From Phyto melanocephala (Eukaryota > Arthropoda > Insecta > Diptera > Rhinophoridae): a stretch of DNA of 64,000 bases. The stretch is taken from assembly GCA_941918925.1 (NCBI GenBank), contig OW799233.1, positions 121,856,333 through 121,920,332 on the forward strand, in the 5' to 3' direction. Made by a program: the position numbers and the translations under genes. This document shows positions 12,797 to 23,519 of the stretch, piece by piece. A model generated the notes under the pieces. That model was not told the DNA's origin and made no database searches. It saw only the letters and a list, made by a program, of their open reading frames with translations. Each line of letters opens with the position of its first letter. The stretch's first letter is position 1.

Positions 12797-14022
12797 TAAA
12801 GTGTGGTTAAATTTTAAGATCCGATGTTAAATGTGAACCACGCCTAAACGTCAAGTTTTTTTTCTGAATTTCATTTGACATTTCTCAACTATAGACTAAC
12901 TTAATTTGAACCATGAAAACATACACATTCGAGCAACGAGTTAAAGTTATTCAGGCTTATTATGAAAATGGGCGTTCAAATCAAATTATATATCAAAGAA
13001 TTGCTTGCCACAGTTAAACGACTTTTTAGTTCTTTGATATTACGATGATATATTATATGGCAACAACCTGAATATGGGGCATTATCCTCGAATACAGAAA
13101 TCGATATATAATTATCTAACGACCGCCTCTATCTTTAAAAATTTATAGCAATAGCGCTTGAGTTTCTGCAGCAATGTTGGCTTTGAGTTAAAACAATATT
13201 TCTGGCAGATTTACATATACTCGCACCTTCAAACAACCCCAAAGAAAATGGGAGGGTAGTGATACAGAAATTTAACTTTAAAGTACCTTTGTATGTCAGG
13301 AAGTGTGGAAAGTAGCTTCGTCCTGATAAAACCACATCTCAGGTCTGTTTTTTGTAATAAATACATTTACGGTTACAGCACTTCCATAATCATTTTCGAA
13401 GAAGTAAGTTCCACTGACAGTTATAGATGTTATACCACGCCATTCAATACACTTGTATTTTTAGAATCCCAGATAAAAGCAAATTCAGATCAAAATGAGC
13501 TTCTTTACTCAGAATCAGATCTTCAATAAATCAATCAAATCAACTATTAAAGTTACGCTTGATCTGCGGGCTTAAATTTTTGCACTAATTATACCTTGTA
13601 TGGTAATAACAGTAAATCTTTTTGTAAAGATGCCTTCCGTTTAATGTTTCTGGTGTTTCGTTAATACTTTTCTCTAAACGTTTAATATTTTCCGAAGAGC
13701 TAATTTAACGCGGTACATCGGTTTGAGGCAAATCTCTTGCTGTGCCTGTTGGAAGTAACAATGAACTAAGCATTGAATCATTGCTTCACAGGGCGAAATT
13801 CTAACGTTAAATTGTCGACTATGAGCTTCATGCATTAAAACAATTGATCGCTGATTTAAGTACTTAATTTTATTATTCTGATTCTGTGTTCAGTTGTGAA
13901 TCTATCAATTATTTAATCTTCACTTGTTATTTATGTAATCTGAAAAAAAAACAAGTATAAACAAGCAAGAATATTTTAAAATTTTAAAACCCGTGGTGAT
14001 TTTTAACCGCCCTGTACAATGA
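12797..14022. pseudogene. Decayed mariner element with core inverted against its N-terminus
   Basis: At the left, GTGTGGTTAAATTTTAAG is a mariner end of the same lineage as the insertion in family A. On the plus strand from 12913 the transposase N-terminus reads KTYTFEQRVKVIQAYYENGR (helix-turn-helix region). The rest of a transposase lies on the minus strand between about 13,905 and 13,085, broken by stops and frameshifts. It shows SENIKRLEKSINETPET, then KEAHFDLN (first catalytic region), TYFFENDYGSAVTVN, EMWFYQDEATFHTS (second catalytic region) and SHFLWGCLKVRVYVNLPE. The right end GGTTAAAAATC..CCGCCCTGTA (minus strand TACAGGGCGGTTAAAA) resembles the left end. The two parts face opposite ways, which suggests internal inversion or two abutting elements. 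It cannot encode a working enzyme. Confidence 0.72.
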
Positions 14023-14600
14023 AAATTATTCTCTAAAGACACCCAATTCCATCGAATTGCAGAAGTAAGAGGTGCCAAATCATCAAAGGCTTCTAAATAA
14101 AGTTTCTCTTTAGTGTGAATTTAAAGCTCAAGTCATATTCATAATGGCATTGATAGGTCTTTAAAACGAAAATTTTAACACATTTTGTATATAATTTATT
14201 TACATTCAAAGAAAGGAAGCGCCAAGTGACATACCTGTCACATTCTTCAACAAAATTATATGTAACAGTTTTGAGTAGTTTCCATGTGTGGCTTAACTAG
14301 ATTCCTATTTAAAAAAAAATGTTTCATTAACTAAAAAAACAAAAATTGCTTATGTGTTTTTATAGCCTTCACACAAGAGTATAAATTAGTATATTCGATG
14401 GTCATAAGTAAAAAGGCCATAACTCGTATTTTTGATGAAATTAAGCTTTCATTGATTCCAATACATTTCACACAAATACGCCATGACACAAAAATTTAAT
14501 GCAATAGTATCAAAAGTAACAGGTTTACAAGCAGTTTTAAAAAGGAGTTATATTTGGAAAAAACTTTTTCCATTCAGGTTTTACCTTCTCTAATTTAAAT
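14023..14600. other. AT-rich DNA, nothing identified
   Basis: No recognised feature lies between the mariner relic and family A copy 2. Confidence 0.5.
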
Positions 14601-14601
14601 A

Positions 14602-15724
14602 AAACAAGTAAGAGCACTATATTCGGCTGTGCCGAATCTTTTATACCCACCACCAATTTTGTGTACATTTAAAGCACAATATTTATTATTTTGTTAATCG
14701 CTATGGAATAATCTCTTTATAATAAAATATGTATCACTTTCTTTGTATACGGTGGTTAAATTTTAAGGGCCCATGTTGAAGGTGAACTACACCTAGTCTT
14801 TAAATTTGTTTTCTGCATTTCACTTGACATTTCTCAATCTCAAACTTACTCAATTTGATCCGTGGAAAGATACGCAAATGAGCAACGCTTTAAAGTTATT
14901 CAGGTTTTTTAAAAAAAAAAATGGGCGTTCAAATCAAAATGCATTTTGTGAACTTCGTAATTCTGTTGATCAACATAATCATTCAAATTCGTCCACAATC
15001 GGGAGAATTGTAACAAATATTTAAATTTCTGTAAAACAGGTCTGGAAAAAATATTAGAAAATCTGTGAATGCCTTCTTAGTGCGTTGAATGGGAACCACT
15101 GGTTGTTTTTGCGATAGTGTGGCAAAAGAGCAGTCAACCTCGACTCATCATATGCCCAACCATTGAGCATCAACATTGTCATTGAAAATTTGGACCATCA
15201 GATAAAGGAGTGGTACCAAGGATTGGGGGGGGGGCCTTTGGCCCCCGGTATAAATTTTCGTACATTTTGATCGATAACTCCTCTCCTAATGCATAGATTT
15301 AGACAATTTTCGGGGAAAAATATTGTTTTTACTCAGGAAATATATATTCGAAGTTTCATGAGTCTACGTTAATGCGTTTGGACACAATTCCATTTTATTC
15401 GATGTTCGAAGGACACGGTTTTTTCGACCTACTCTTGCTTTTCGCGCTATAACTCTCTTCCTAATATTCCGATTTAGCCCATTTTCAATACCAAACAAAC
15501 CTTGTCTATAAGAAAGATTCTGGCAAAATTTGAGCCCCCTAGCTTTTGCGGTGCGACCTCTATCGTGCTTTCAACAGACGGACAGACGGACGGACATAGC
15601 TAGATCAAATTAAACCCTGATTCAGAATATATATACTTTATGGTGTCTAAAATGGATATTTCGATGTGTTACAAACGGAATGACAAAATGAATATACCCC
15701 CACAATTTTTTTGGTAGCGGGTAT
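14602..15724 (-). repeat. Family A interspersed repeat, copy 2, with mariner
   Basis: The hairpin end (AAGAGCACTATATTCGGCTG, then TGCCGAATC) starts the copy on the plus strand and TATACCC-type sequence ends it near 15,724. A mariner remnant starts at about 14,749 exactly where copies at 53.3 and 62.1 kb have theirs, and runs to about 15,215. It includes an N-terminal frame (14862-15023, ERYANEQ start) and a later fragment related to CDSVAKEQS. After that a G-rich hairpin joins to the opposite family A end, so the internal tandem units are deleted. The GACAGACGGACGGAC block and the cattttagac-type block are preserved in reverse orientation. Confidence 0.75.
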
Positions 15725-15774
15725 GATTAAAGTCTAAATTATTTGAGTTAGGGTCTACCTAATTGTGACTAACG

Positions 15775-16310
15775 ATATAAATTTGTCATTCCGTTTGTAA
15801 TTTCTACAATATTCATTTGAAGCCCTATAAAGTATGTACATTGTGAATCCTTTAAGCTAAAGAAATAGATTTATCTATCTTCGCCTCTGTTAATCTGTCC
15901 ACGTGAATGTTGAAGTACAATTTTTTAAGTCCCCAAGTATATTTAAGACTCTTAAATGGTATTTATTTATCATTTATATTAGAATTTTGTATTTTAAAAT
16001 TAGTCATATTGTCACATTACGCGCTGAGACATGAGCGAAAGAGTACGGTTACATTTGTTTCTTTTCACCAAAACAGAGTCAAATTTTGCAGCTTCTATGA
16101 AACTTTTTGAAGCGGTTGTTACGTATGTAACGTAAACTGTGTGTCTTTAGCAACATTAAGAGAATAAAAATTTATGGAAAAAAATTTCAATTAGCGACTT
16201 ATGTTGCAATGCATATTTGCATATTGATCCTGTTGAAACATGTTTGATTATAACATGTTCGTACAAACTGCGTGACCGAATATACCGCTCTCACTTGTTA
16301 CATTTTATTT
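15775..16310 (+). repeat. Family B-like repeat, diverged copy
   Basis: It carries the block gtcattccgtttgtaatttc, a TATAAAGTATGTACATTG variant and a degenerate CTGTTAATCTGTCC block. It ends near 16,300 with CCGAATATACCGCTCTCAC, a variant of the shared hairpin end. The central A/T-rich region of the other family B copies is absent. Divergence suggests an old copy. Confidence 0.55.
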
Positions 16311-18050
16311 TTTTTTTGCTTTCCCTTTGCTCCGTTTGCTTTTAATTATACTCTCTGCAACAATTAAAATATATTGAGCAGTTTTTGGTTAAATTATCAA
16401 TTGAGTGAAGCTTTTCAAAACATTTGTTTTAACAAATATGTTTTAAATAAAATAAATACTATTCATTAATAACATCCTTCATAAAGGATATATATTTTTC
16501 TCTAATAAATTTTTTCACAAATTTAAAATAAAATTTTTAAATTTTTGTTTTAATTTTCTCCAAAGGATTTTTTCACTTTAATTATTTGATAAAAATTCAA
16601 TAACTTTATCTTTTCTTCAACAGCTTTAACCATAAATATGCCTTTTTGCACCCATCAAGTTTCATAACAACAATAGTTGTTAATTACTGCCAGTGTTAAC
16701 AAAATAGATATTTTTGCCAAATGCACAATTTCAATTCTTCCCAACTTTAGGCGAAACTTTATGCTGACAGCAGCCTTTCGGAAAAACCTCAAGATGAATT
16801 ATTGTGTACAAAAAATATTTATATATTTTTTTTGCTCTGGTTGTCGAAAAAAACTTCTTTCTGCCTTGTCTCTAACCAATATTATTTCTTTTACCCAAAA
16901 TTTTTGCAAGAATATTCATAAATTTGTTGCTTAAATAAGCAATGAGAAGTAAGCAAAAAAATCAAAAGTTTTACTGCAAATGCCACTGGAGTGTAACTGT
17001 GGGTGCAGTAGTGCATGCGTCTAGGAGACTAAGACTGTGTACGTTCATTTAAATGATAAACTAACAATTAACAATTAAATTTATTTACAGTTGCATTGTT
17101 TGAAATTCTGCATAATGAAAAAACCATATTTACGCTTAGAGCAACACTGTGTAAAATTTGAAAATTTTGCTAAGAATATTCTAATTAAAAACACAAAATT
17201 CAAGGCAATAGAATATTTTGTAATAAATAAATTATTTAATAAATCTTACAAATACAAGTATCCTAATTTTATTCTGCCTATAACAGTAAACAATTTACTA
17301 AGTATTTCAATAATCTTGTTTAAGAAGTCATTCGGAAGTATTTTATATCAATATTATTTATATAATTAAGCTCTAGGAAAAAAAAAACCCAAACGTAATT
17401 TGAGTTTAGTTGAAATTGTCAGACATGCCCATGAAGCAAAAGCTAATAGAAAATCCCAAAAGCAAAACCAAATTGTCGATATCAATTATAAATGCCTAAA
17501 ATTATACCATAAAAAACACACTCCATTAAAGTGGAAAAACCAACAAGGACTCACAGCAGACATAACGAAAAAAAAAGAACAGAAACAAGGAAAACTAAAA
17601 GAAAAAGAATATAAGAACAAATGAATAATTTGGCAGATATTTTTCTGCCTTCTAATTGGTTTGTTATGTGACGAAAAAGTCTAATTAAAAAATTTAGCTT
17701 AATGTTTGCAAAGGGAATTTCTAAATGAAAACAAAACAGCTGCCGAAACACTGAACCTAAAATTTAGATTATGAGCATCAAGTCAATGACTTTATGCTAT
17801 GAAAAACAACAAAAGCGATGACAGAAAAAACAGAATTATACTCTTACAGGCCATCAAAGATAAGCTGTGTTGGGCTTTAGTACAACAAAAAAGGTCTACA
17901 TTTAGAGTCCTCGCAATTCAATTTTCATTTCAGAAAAATATGTAAAAAAAAACCGAAAAAATATCAACGCGACACCACCAAAAAAATTATATTAAATTAT
18001 GTCATTATGTGGAGTGTCATAAAAACTTTTCTGAAACACAAAAAAAAACA
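16311..18050. other. AT-rich DNA, no gene seen
   Basis: Open frames of 74-92 codons occur at 16677-16934, 17091-17369 and 17400-17624. Their composition is lysine-, phenylalanine- and asparagine-rich as expected from AT-rich noncoding DNA, and no motif is recognised. I treat them as chance. Confidence 0.5.
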
Positions 18051-18312
18051 AACAAGTATAAGCACTTAATTGGGCTGAGCCGAATTTTTGATACCCACCA
18101 CCAATTTTGTGTACTTTTATAGCAAAAAATTTATTAATTTGTTGTAACTGTAATCGCTGTGGAATAATATTTTTTATACTTAAATATGTATTATCTTCTT
18201 GTGTAACTTCGATTTGCAATTAATTTATTTTATTAAATTTATTCATACAATGAATCGTTAAGTATTTTTACATAAGAAGTGATGCTACTGACTCTTTCCT
18301 ACTAAACACAAT

Positions 18313-19210
18313 GGCCCATAATCATAGTCATAAACAAAGTATGCTTTAAATTTTTAAAGTAGACTTTTTTTAAAATTATCAGTTTTGCCTACCATAGACA
18401 AACAAAAGTCGACTTGAAACGTAAAAGTATATTTTAAAGTTAAAACAAACAAAAGTTGTTTTTAACTTTTTAACATCAACTTTAAATGCAACAGCTGTTT
18501 GTTGTATACATATAAAATAAAAATTTTAAGCAATTGAAAAATAAGAAAAATTAGATTTTCTCTAGATAAAAGAAATATGTGTACATTTAACAAAATTAGA
18601 GCGAATTTTGTCATTCTTGAGGAATTGCAGGAGCAAAGAAAACCCAAAAATTATAAGCAAAGGTTTGACCGTTTTGAGCTAGACGAAGATGAATTTTTTT
18701 CGAGATATAGGTTTGACAAAGAAGCGGCATGTTTTATTATTAGTTTAGTGGACGACGAGGAACAAACAAATATCGGGGCTTACCTATTCCAATAAGCCTG
18801 CAAGTTTTAACCACATTGCGGTTCCTAGGAAGGAATGCCCATCAAAGTGACATTGGTAAGTGTATACCAGGCTATTTCATGATAAAGTACGATAAAGAAA
18901 ATTGTGTTTTTTCAGCAGACCTCCATGGGATGTCCCAGGCAACTGTTGGTAGAATTCTTTGCCGCCTTTAATTATTTGCTCTAAAATATATATATTTTAC
19001 GCCAGCTGATTAGAGATGACACTTGTTTATGTTTTGATGCAGATTGTATGAAATCGATTATTAAATTTGACGCGGCACCCACTTAAAGTCAGTTCAAGTT
19101 AAAACATACTTTAATTTTGATTATAGTTGCAAAATTAATAAAAGCAGGTTTTTAATTTAATGTTGTTTTTAAAAAGAACCGACTTTACTGTTTAACTATG
19201 ATTATAGGCC
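18313..19210 (+). mobile_element. PIF/Harbinger-like element, deleted
   Basis: The left end GGCCCATAATCATAGT and the right end (read inward) GGCCTATAATCATAGT are terminal inverted repeats, flanked on both sides by AAT, a 3-bp target duplication typical of PIF/Harbinger. Inside lies the N-terminal part of a HARBI1-like nuclease gene. The C-terminal catalytic part is deleted, so the copy is non-autonomous. At 898 bp it is much shorter than complete elements. It interrupts family A copy 3. Confidence 0.8.
18577..18971 (+). pseudogene. HARBI1-like nuclease, N-terminal relic with intron
   Basis: From the ATG at 18577, residues NYKQRFDRFELDEDEFFSRY and RFDKEAACFIISLVDD match the N-terminal region of HARBI1/PIF nucleases. 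A frameshift near 18,780 moves the frame. It continues as PISLQVLTTLRFLGRNAHQS DI, the helix before the DNA-binding region. A 60-bp intron (18856-18915, GTAAGT to TTTTTTCAG) follows. Splicing it restores ADLHGMSQATVGRILCRL, which matches the helix-turn-helix-like SQ.TVSRI segment of the family, then a stop. The DDE catalytic domain is absent. The protein would be a transposon nuclease, not a host enzyme, and this copy is dead. Confidence 0.8.
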
Positions 19211-19999
19211 AATGTTATATTTTTACGGAAACTGATAGGCATAATATTGTAGCCAGAGCTTGCTTAGGGCTGGCACCGCATATTTTTAAAATAATAAATC
19301 TAATACTCAGATAATCCATTTGAGACTTTCGTTTTTTTTTCAGAGTTCTTTATTCTTCTAAATCTTTGTCCGTAAAGAAATTATATGAATTTAAGTTAAA
19401 GCGTTATATGGAAGGTGGGAAGTGGGTGTGACACCTATATTTTCCGTTATTAAAGTCTTTTGACCAAAAAGCAATTGTTGCAAAATTTCACAATTGTACA
19501 TGTGATTTTTTATTACGTTTCAAATTTTATATATGTAGATCGATAAAGACACTGTGTGGTATAAATTTTCAAACATTTTGATCTATAACTCCCTTAATAA
19601 TATATGGACCTTAGCAATTTTCAGGGAAAGACTTGTTTTACTTAAAAATATATTTGCGAAATTTTATCGCTTTATGTTTAGACGAAATCGCAATTTATTC
19701 TATGTTGTAAGGATAATGTTTTTTGACCAACTCTTGCATTGCAAGCTATAAGTCTCTTCCTAATATGCCTATTAAGTAAATTTTCAATACGAAACAAACC
19801 TTGTGTACAAGACATATACTGGCAAAATTTTATTTCCTAACCCTTTTCGGTTTGAGCTTAGATAGATCGTCCTAAAATAAAACCAACACTAACAAAATAT
19901 ATACTTTATGTAATTAAAAATGGATATTTATTTGTGTTACAAACGGAACGACAAATTGAATATACACCCACACCATATTTTTTGGTGTTGTGTACAAAA

Positions 20000-21200
20000 A
20001 TAAAAATTAAAAGAAAAAGCAACAAAAAAAAATCAAATTAACTGACATAACATTTCTCTAAACTTATTTTCTACAGGTTCAAACTGATGGTGGATGTCTG
20101 GCAGTATGCCAATATTAAACACCTTATGTTTTTGTTAAAGCTTTATACAGCATTAATTAAAATATCTATATGTAAATGAGTTTACTTCAAAAAAAGGTAA
20201 TAAGATTTTTTTTAACTTTTCGACCTTCTTTAATTGAATTTTGTTTAAAGAAAACTGATTTTTATTTGCCAGAAACGGAAACAACATCAATGAAAAAGAT
20301 TTTTTGTTGTCAAATTAACCACAGTTTATAATACTAATTATTCTGTTTTCTACATTATTTTTTTGCTCATAGTCAGTGCTGTTTATTTTAATAAAAGACA
20401 GAAAAGGGATAATGGGGAAAAGGGTTCTAAAAAAAACAACCAGAGATTTTTCTTTATTGAAAAAAATGTATTTTAAATATTGAAATTTAAATGATGATTT
20501 AGAGAAATTTTAATTAAGGCTTGAGCAGACAATATATTCTCATTAATTATGGAAAATATTAGGCTGGCCTAATAAGAGTAAATTATTTTATGGTATTTGC
20601 GGCGTTTCTTTGTTCTAAAAATAAAAAAGCTTAGAAAAAAAAAACATGGTATGGAATTTCCAGCGGATTTTTTTTTTTTGTTTCAAAATTAGAACTTCAA
20701 GCCGATTTATTAAATTAATCAATATTTGTAAATCTGTTGTCTTCAAATCTGTTTCTTTTTTAGTTAAAATGTTATTTTAATCAGTTTTTTTTTTAACTAT
20801 AAACTTTGTTCTGTCATAATGTGCCGCGGCAATAAACACAACAATTGAAGAACACATGCACTTGTTTTTGTATATATGACGGCATTTGTTATACAATTTT
20901 TTTATTTTCTTCTTTAATTTTAATAATTTTTAAAAAACTTTAAAGCGAAAACCTCTAAGAATTTTAATTGTGATAAATAAAGGCATAATTTGAAAAAGTA
21001 ATTTTGCCGCCACTAGTCGAGTGGTATTTTACGATTTCGTCATCAGCATTCTTTTAATTGGTCCTTACCTGTTGGATGTAGATATCATCTAATTAGCTCC
21101 CAAGTTCTTTATGGAAATTGAATTCGGTAACTAGTTGGTTTTCTTTCTTTATATTTTCTTACCACAACGAGTTAGGGAAAAATTTACCACACAGCAACTT
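20000..21200. other. AT-rich DNA, no gene seen
   Basis: No coding feature. A small hairpin-bearing segment (CCACTAGTCGAGTGG, 21010-21024) is followed by tttcgtcatcag (21036-21047). No further feature is supported. Confidence 0.45.
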
Positions 21201-21204
21201 TTAT

Positions 21205-21580
21205 ATGTATGTTGTTGTTGTAATTGTGAAAAAACACGAGGTGGTCGTGGTTTTTTCCTAATATCTCAGAAAGTGATAGGGTGATTGTGCTGAATTTCAA
21301 TAGCGATTCATTCCCGGATATTTTTAAGAGACTGATACCAAACACAGATCTGAGGAACATATAGTGGCTTCTAAAAGTTGATTTCAACCAACACACGTAC
21401 AGACGGTCAGGGCTTACGCGACTCCTCTATTCATAAGCTTTCAGAAAATATATACTTTATGAGGTCGGAAATGAAAATTGTAGAAATTACAAACGAAATG
21501 ACAAAGCTATATTTACCCTTGTGCACCACAGGTGAAGTGTATAACAAGTTAGAGTGGTATATTCGGCCGTGCCGAATCTG
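21205..21580 (-). repeat. Family B repeat, partial copy with head-to-tail junction
   Basis: The body matches the 40.6-40.9 kb copy (aaaacacgaggtggtcgtgg, CAGACGGTCAG, TATACTTTATG, acaaacgaaatgac). It ends at 21,544 with GGTGAAGTGTATAA. Directly after it comes CAAGTTAGAGTGGTATATTC and the hairpin GGCCGTGCC, which is normally the opposite end of the element. The two ends are therefore joined head to tail without a gap. The A/T-rich centre is missing. Confidence 0.65.
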
Positions 21581-21584
21581 AATT

Positions 21585-22629
21585 TAACTTCACTATCATG
21601 TACATAGGTATAATTCCACATCGTAGCTTAACTTATAAGTATTTCATGTTATACGCCATTTTTCCTTATTATTTCCGACTCCATCCTTGATTTTGAATTT
21701 TTACGTAGTTATCTGTATTCTCTTAGTCATTTGATACCCATTTTAATGATTGATATTGATAAAATGTTTTAACGATTAAAACACGAATATTACCGAATGT
21801 TTTTCCATAATAAATTTGATATGTCTCACTTCACGACTGCCAAATATGAACCATCAAGACTAGTGTTTACCAAAATGGCGGAAAACAAAGTAGTAGGCGG
21901 ACACCCTAAACTAGAAAATGGTTAGCAATTAAATTTCTTTTAAGTCAGCTAAATAATTTTTTTTTTATATTTTCAAGTGTTAAGGAGTTATTCAGAAATA
22001 AATGGCACTAAAACCATTTTTTCTATGCAAACTTTTCTCTACAAAACGGCGGTAAAAATTATTGGGGCAAAAATTTTAAAATTTTTATCATTTAATACAG
22101 ACTAGAGTAATTTTCTTTCGAAAAGAATTCTTGATTTTTTTTTTTTTTTTGGTTTCGTATGGTCTTATATATAAAAATATACATACATCTAAATATATAA
22201 GTATGTTAGTATTTTGTGTTTCATATTTTAACAATCTGTTACAAATTCAAATATAAATAATGATAATAAATTTAAAAAATACACACACACATACATAAGT
22301 ACTTACATTAATGTATATATGTGTCATTTTTATGGTTTCCTAAAGCTAAACAGATAAAACTATGCAATAAAACCTTAATGACAAAAAACATCACATAATG
22401 TCTCATATAGAAGCTACTAACATAAAATTGTAAACTATTTGCACATAAAGAATTGCATAAATAATTTTAGAATAAAGTATTATTGACTCAAAAGTCAATT
22501 GTTTATAATCAAAATGTTTAAATCTCGTTCGACTATTGTTATAAAAATAACAACAATTTTTTGCATACATTTACAGATGTATACACACATACATACATGC
22601 ATACACATAATTTTATAACTATCTATCTA
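21585..22629. other. AT-rich DNA with short CA/TA microsatellites
   Basis: No coding sequence is seen. Short simple repeats of ACACAC/ATACATA type occur around 22,280-22,300 and 22,580-22,605, and CTAT repeats lie just before the next Helitron-like copy. Confidence 0.5.
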
Positions 22630-22649
22630 TCTATATATATAAAAGTGAA

Positions 22650-22696
<47 letters not shown>

Positions 22697-23517
22697 GCTA
22701 TAGACTCCGAAACTGTAAAACCGATCGGACTCAAACTTTGGCAAGTTGTTGTACACATACCAGGAAGTGTTTATGGGTGGAAAAAAGTGGGCGGGGCCAC
22801 ACCCATAAAAATTAATTATCAGTTTAAGCTACTTGCACTAGACCGATTTTTCTGAAACTTTGCACACATATCGAGCTGTCATGACTAAATAATTTCGTGA
22901 TAAGAAAAGTGGGCGGGGCCACGCCCTTAAAAAAGTTTTAATTTTGAGGTACTTGCACTGGACCGATTTTTCTGAAACTTTGCAAACATATTAAGCTGTC
23001 GTGACTTTATAATTTTGTGATTAAAAAAGTGGGCGGGGCCACGCCCATAAAAATAGGCTATAATTTTGAGGTACTTGCACCAGACTGATTTTTCTGAAAC
23101 TTTGCACACATATTGAGCTGTCATGACTAAATAATTTCGTGATTAGAAAAGTGGGCAGTGCCACGCCCATAAAAAAAAGGTATCATTTTGAAGTACTTGC
23201 ACTGGACCGATTATTCTGAAACTTTTCACACATATTGAGCTGTTATGACTTTACAATTTCGTGATAAGAAAAGTGGGCAGGGCCACGCCCATAAAAACAA
23301 TTTTAATTTTGAGTTACTTGCACTGGTCCGATTCTTCTGAAACTTTGCACACATATTGAGCTGTTATGACTTTACAATTTCGTGACTAGAAAAGTGGGCA
23401 ATGCCACGCCCATAAAAAAATTTTAATTTTTAGGTTTTTTCACTTGATATTCAATTAAAATTCAGAATGCATTTCGATTCATTAAGGGGCGTAGCAACGC
23501 GCGCCGGGTTTGGCTAT
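22630..23517 (+). mobile_element. Non-autonomous Helitron-like element, copy 3
   Basis: It begins TCTATATATATAAAAGTG after an A. A (GT)n of about 41 bp (22654-22694) is followed by the same conserved 5' block as the other copies, then about five tandem 120-bp units (tgaaactttgc at about 22853, 22974, 23096, 23217, 23338). It ends GCGCGCCGGGTTTGGCTA followed by T, so the last G of the expected CTAG is missing or changed. No coding capacity is present. This 3' end defect would be expected to impair termination of transposition. Confidence 0.78.
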
Positions 23518-23519
23518 AT

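Larger units (their letters stand above)
18051..19994 (-). repeat. Family A interspersed repeat, copy 3, interrupted by Harbinger element
   Basis: The hairpin end (GGGCTGAGCCGAATTTTTG, then CCCACCACCAATTTTGTG) begins at 18,051 and the opposite end, with acaaacggaacgacaaattg, finishes near 19,994. At 18,204-18,215 the sequence gtgtaacttcgat keeps the uninterrupted site where other copies carry a mariner. The PIF/Harbinger relic at 18,313-19,210 lies inside. Both halves are diverged, and the middle family A units are largely missing. Confidence 0.6.

Noticed and set aside
17400..17624. Lysine-rich 74-codon frame
   Set aside because: Composition follows A-rich DNA, and no conserved motif or splice context was seen.
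21055..21080. AG|GTAAG on the minus strand as a second recursive splice site
   Set aside because: The sequence before it (ACATCCAACAG) lacks a pyrimidine tract and the donor is GTAAGG.
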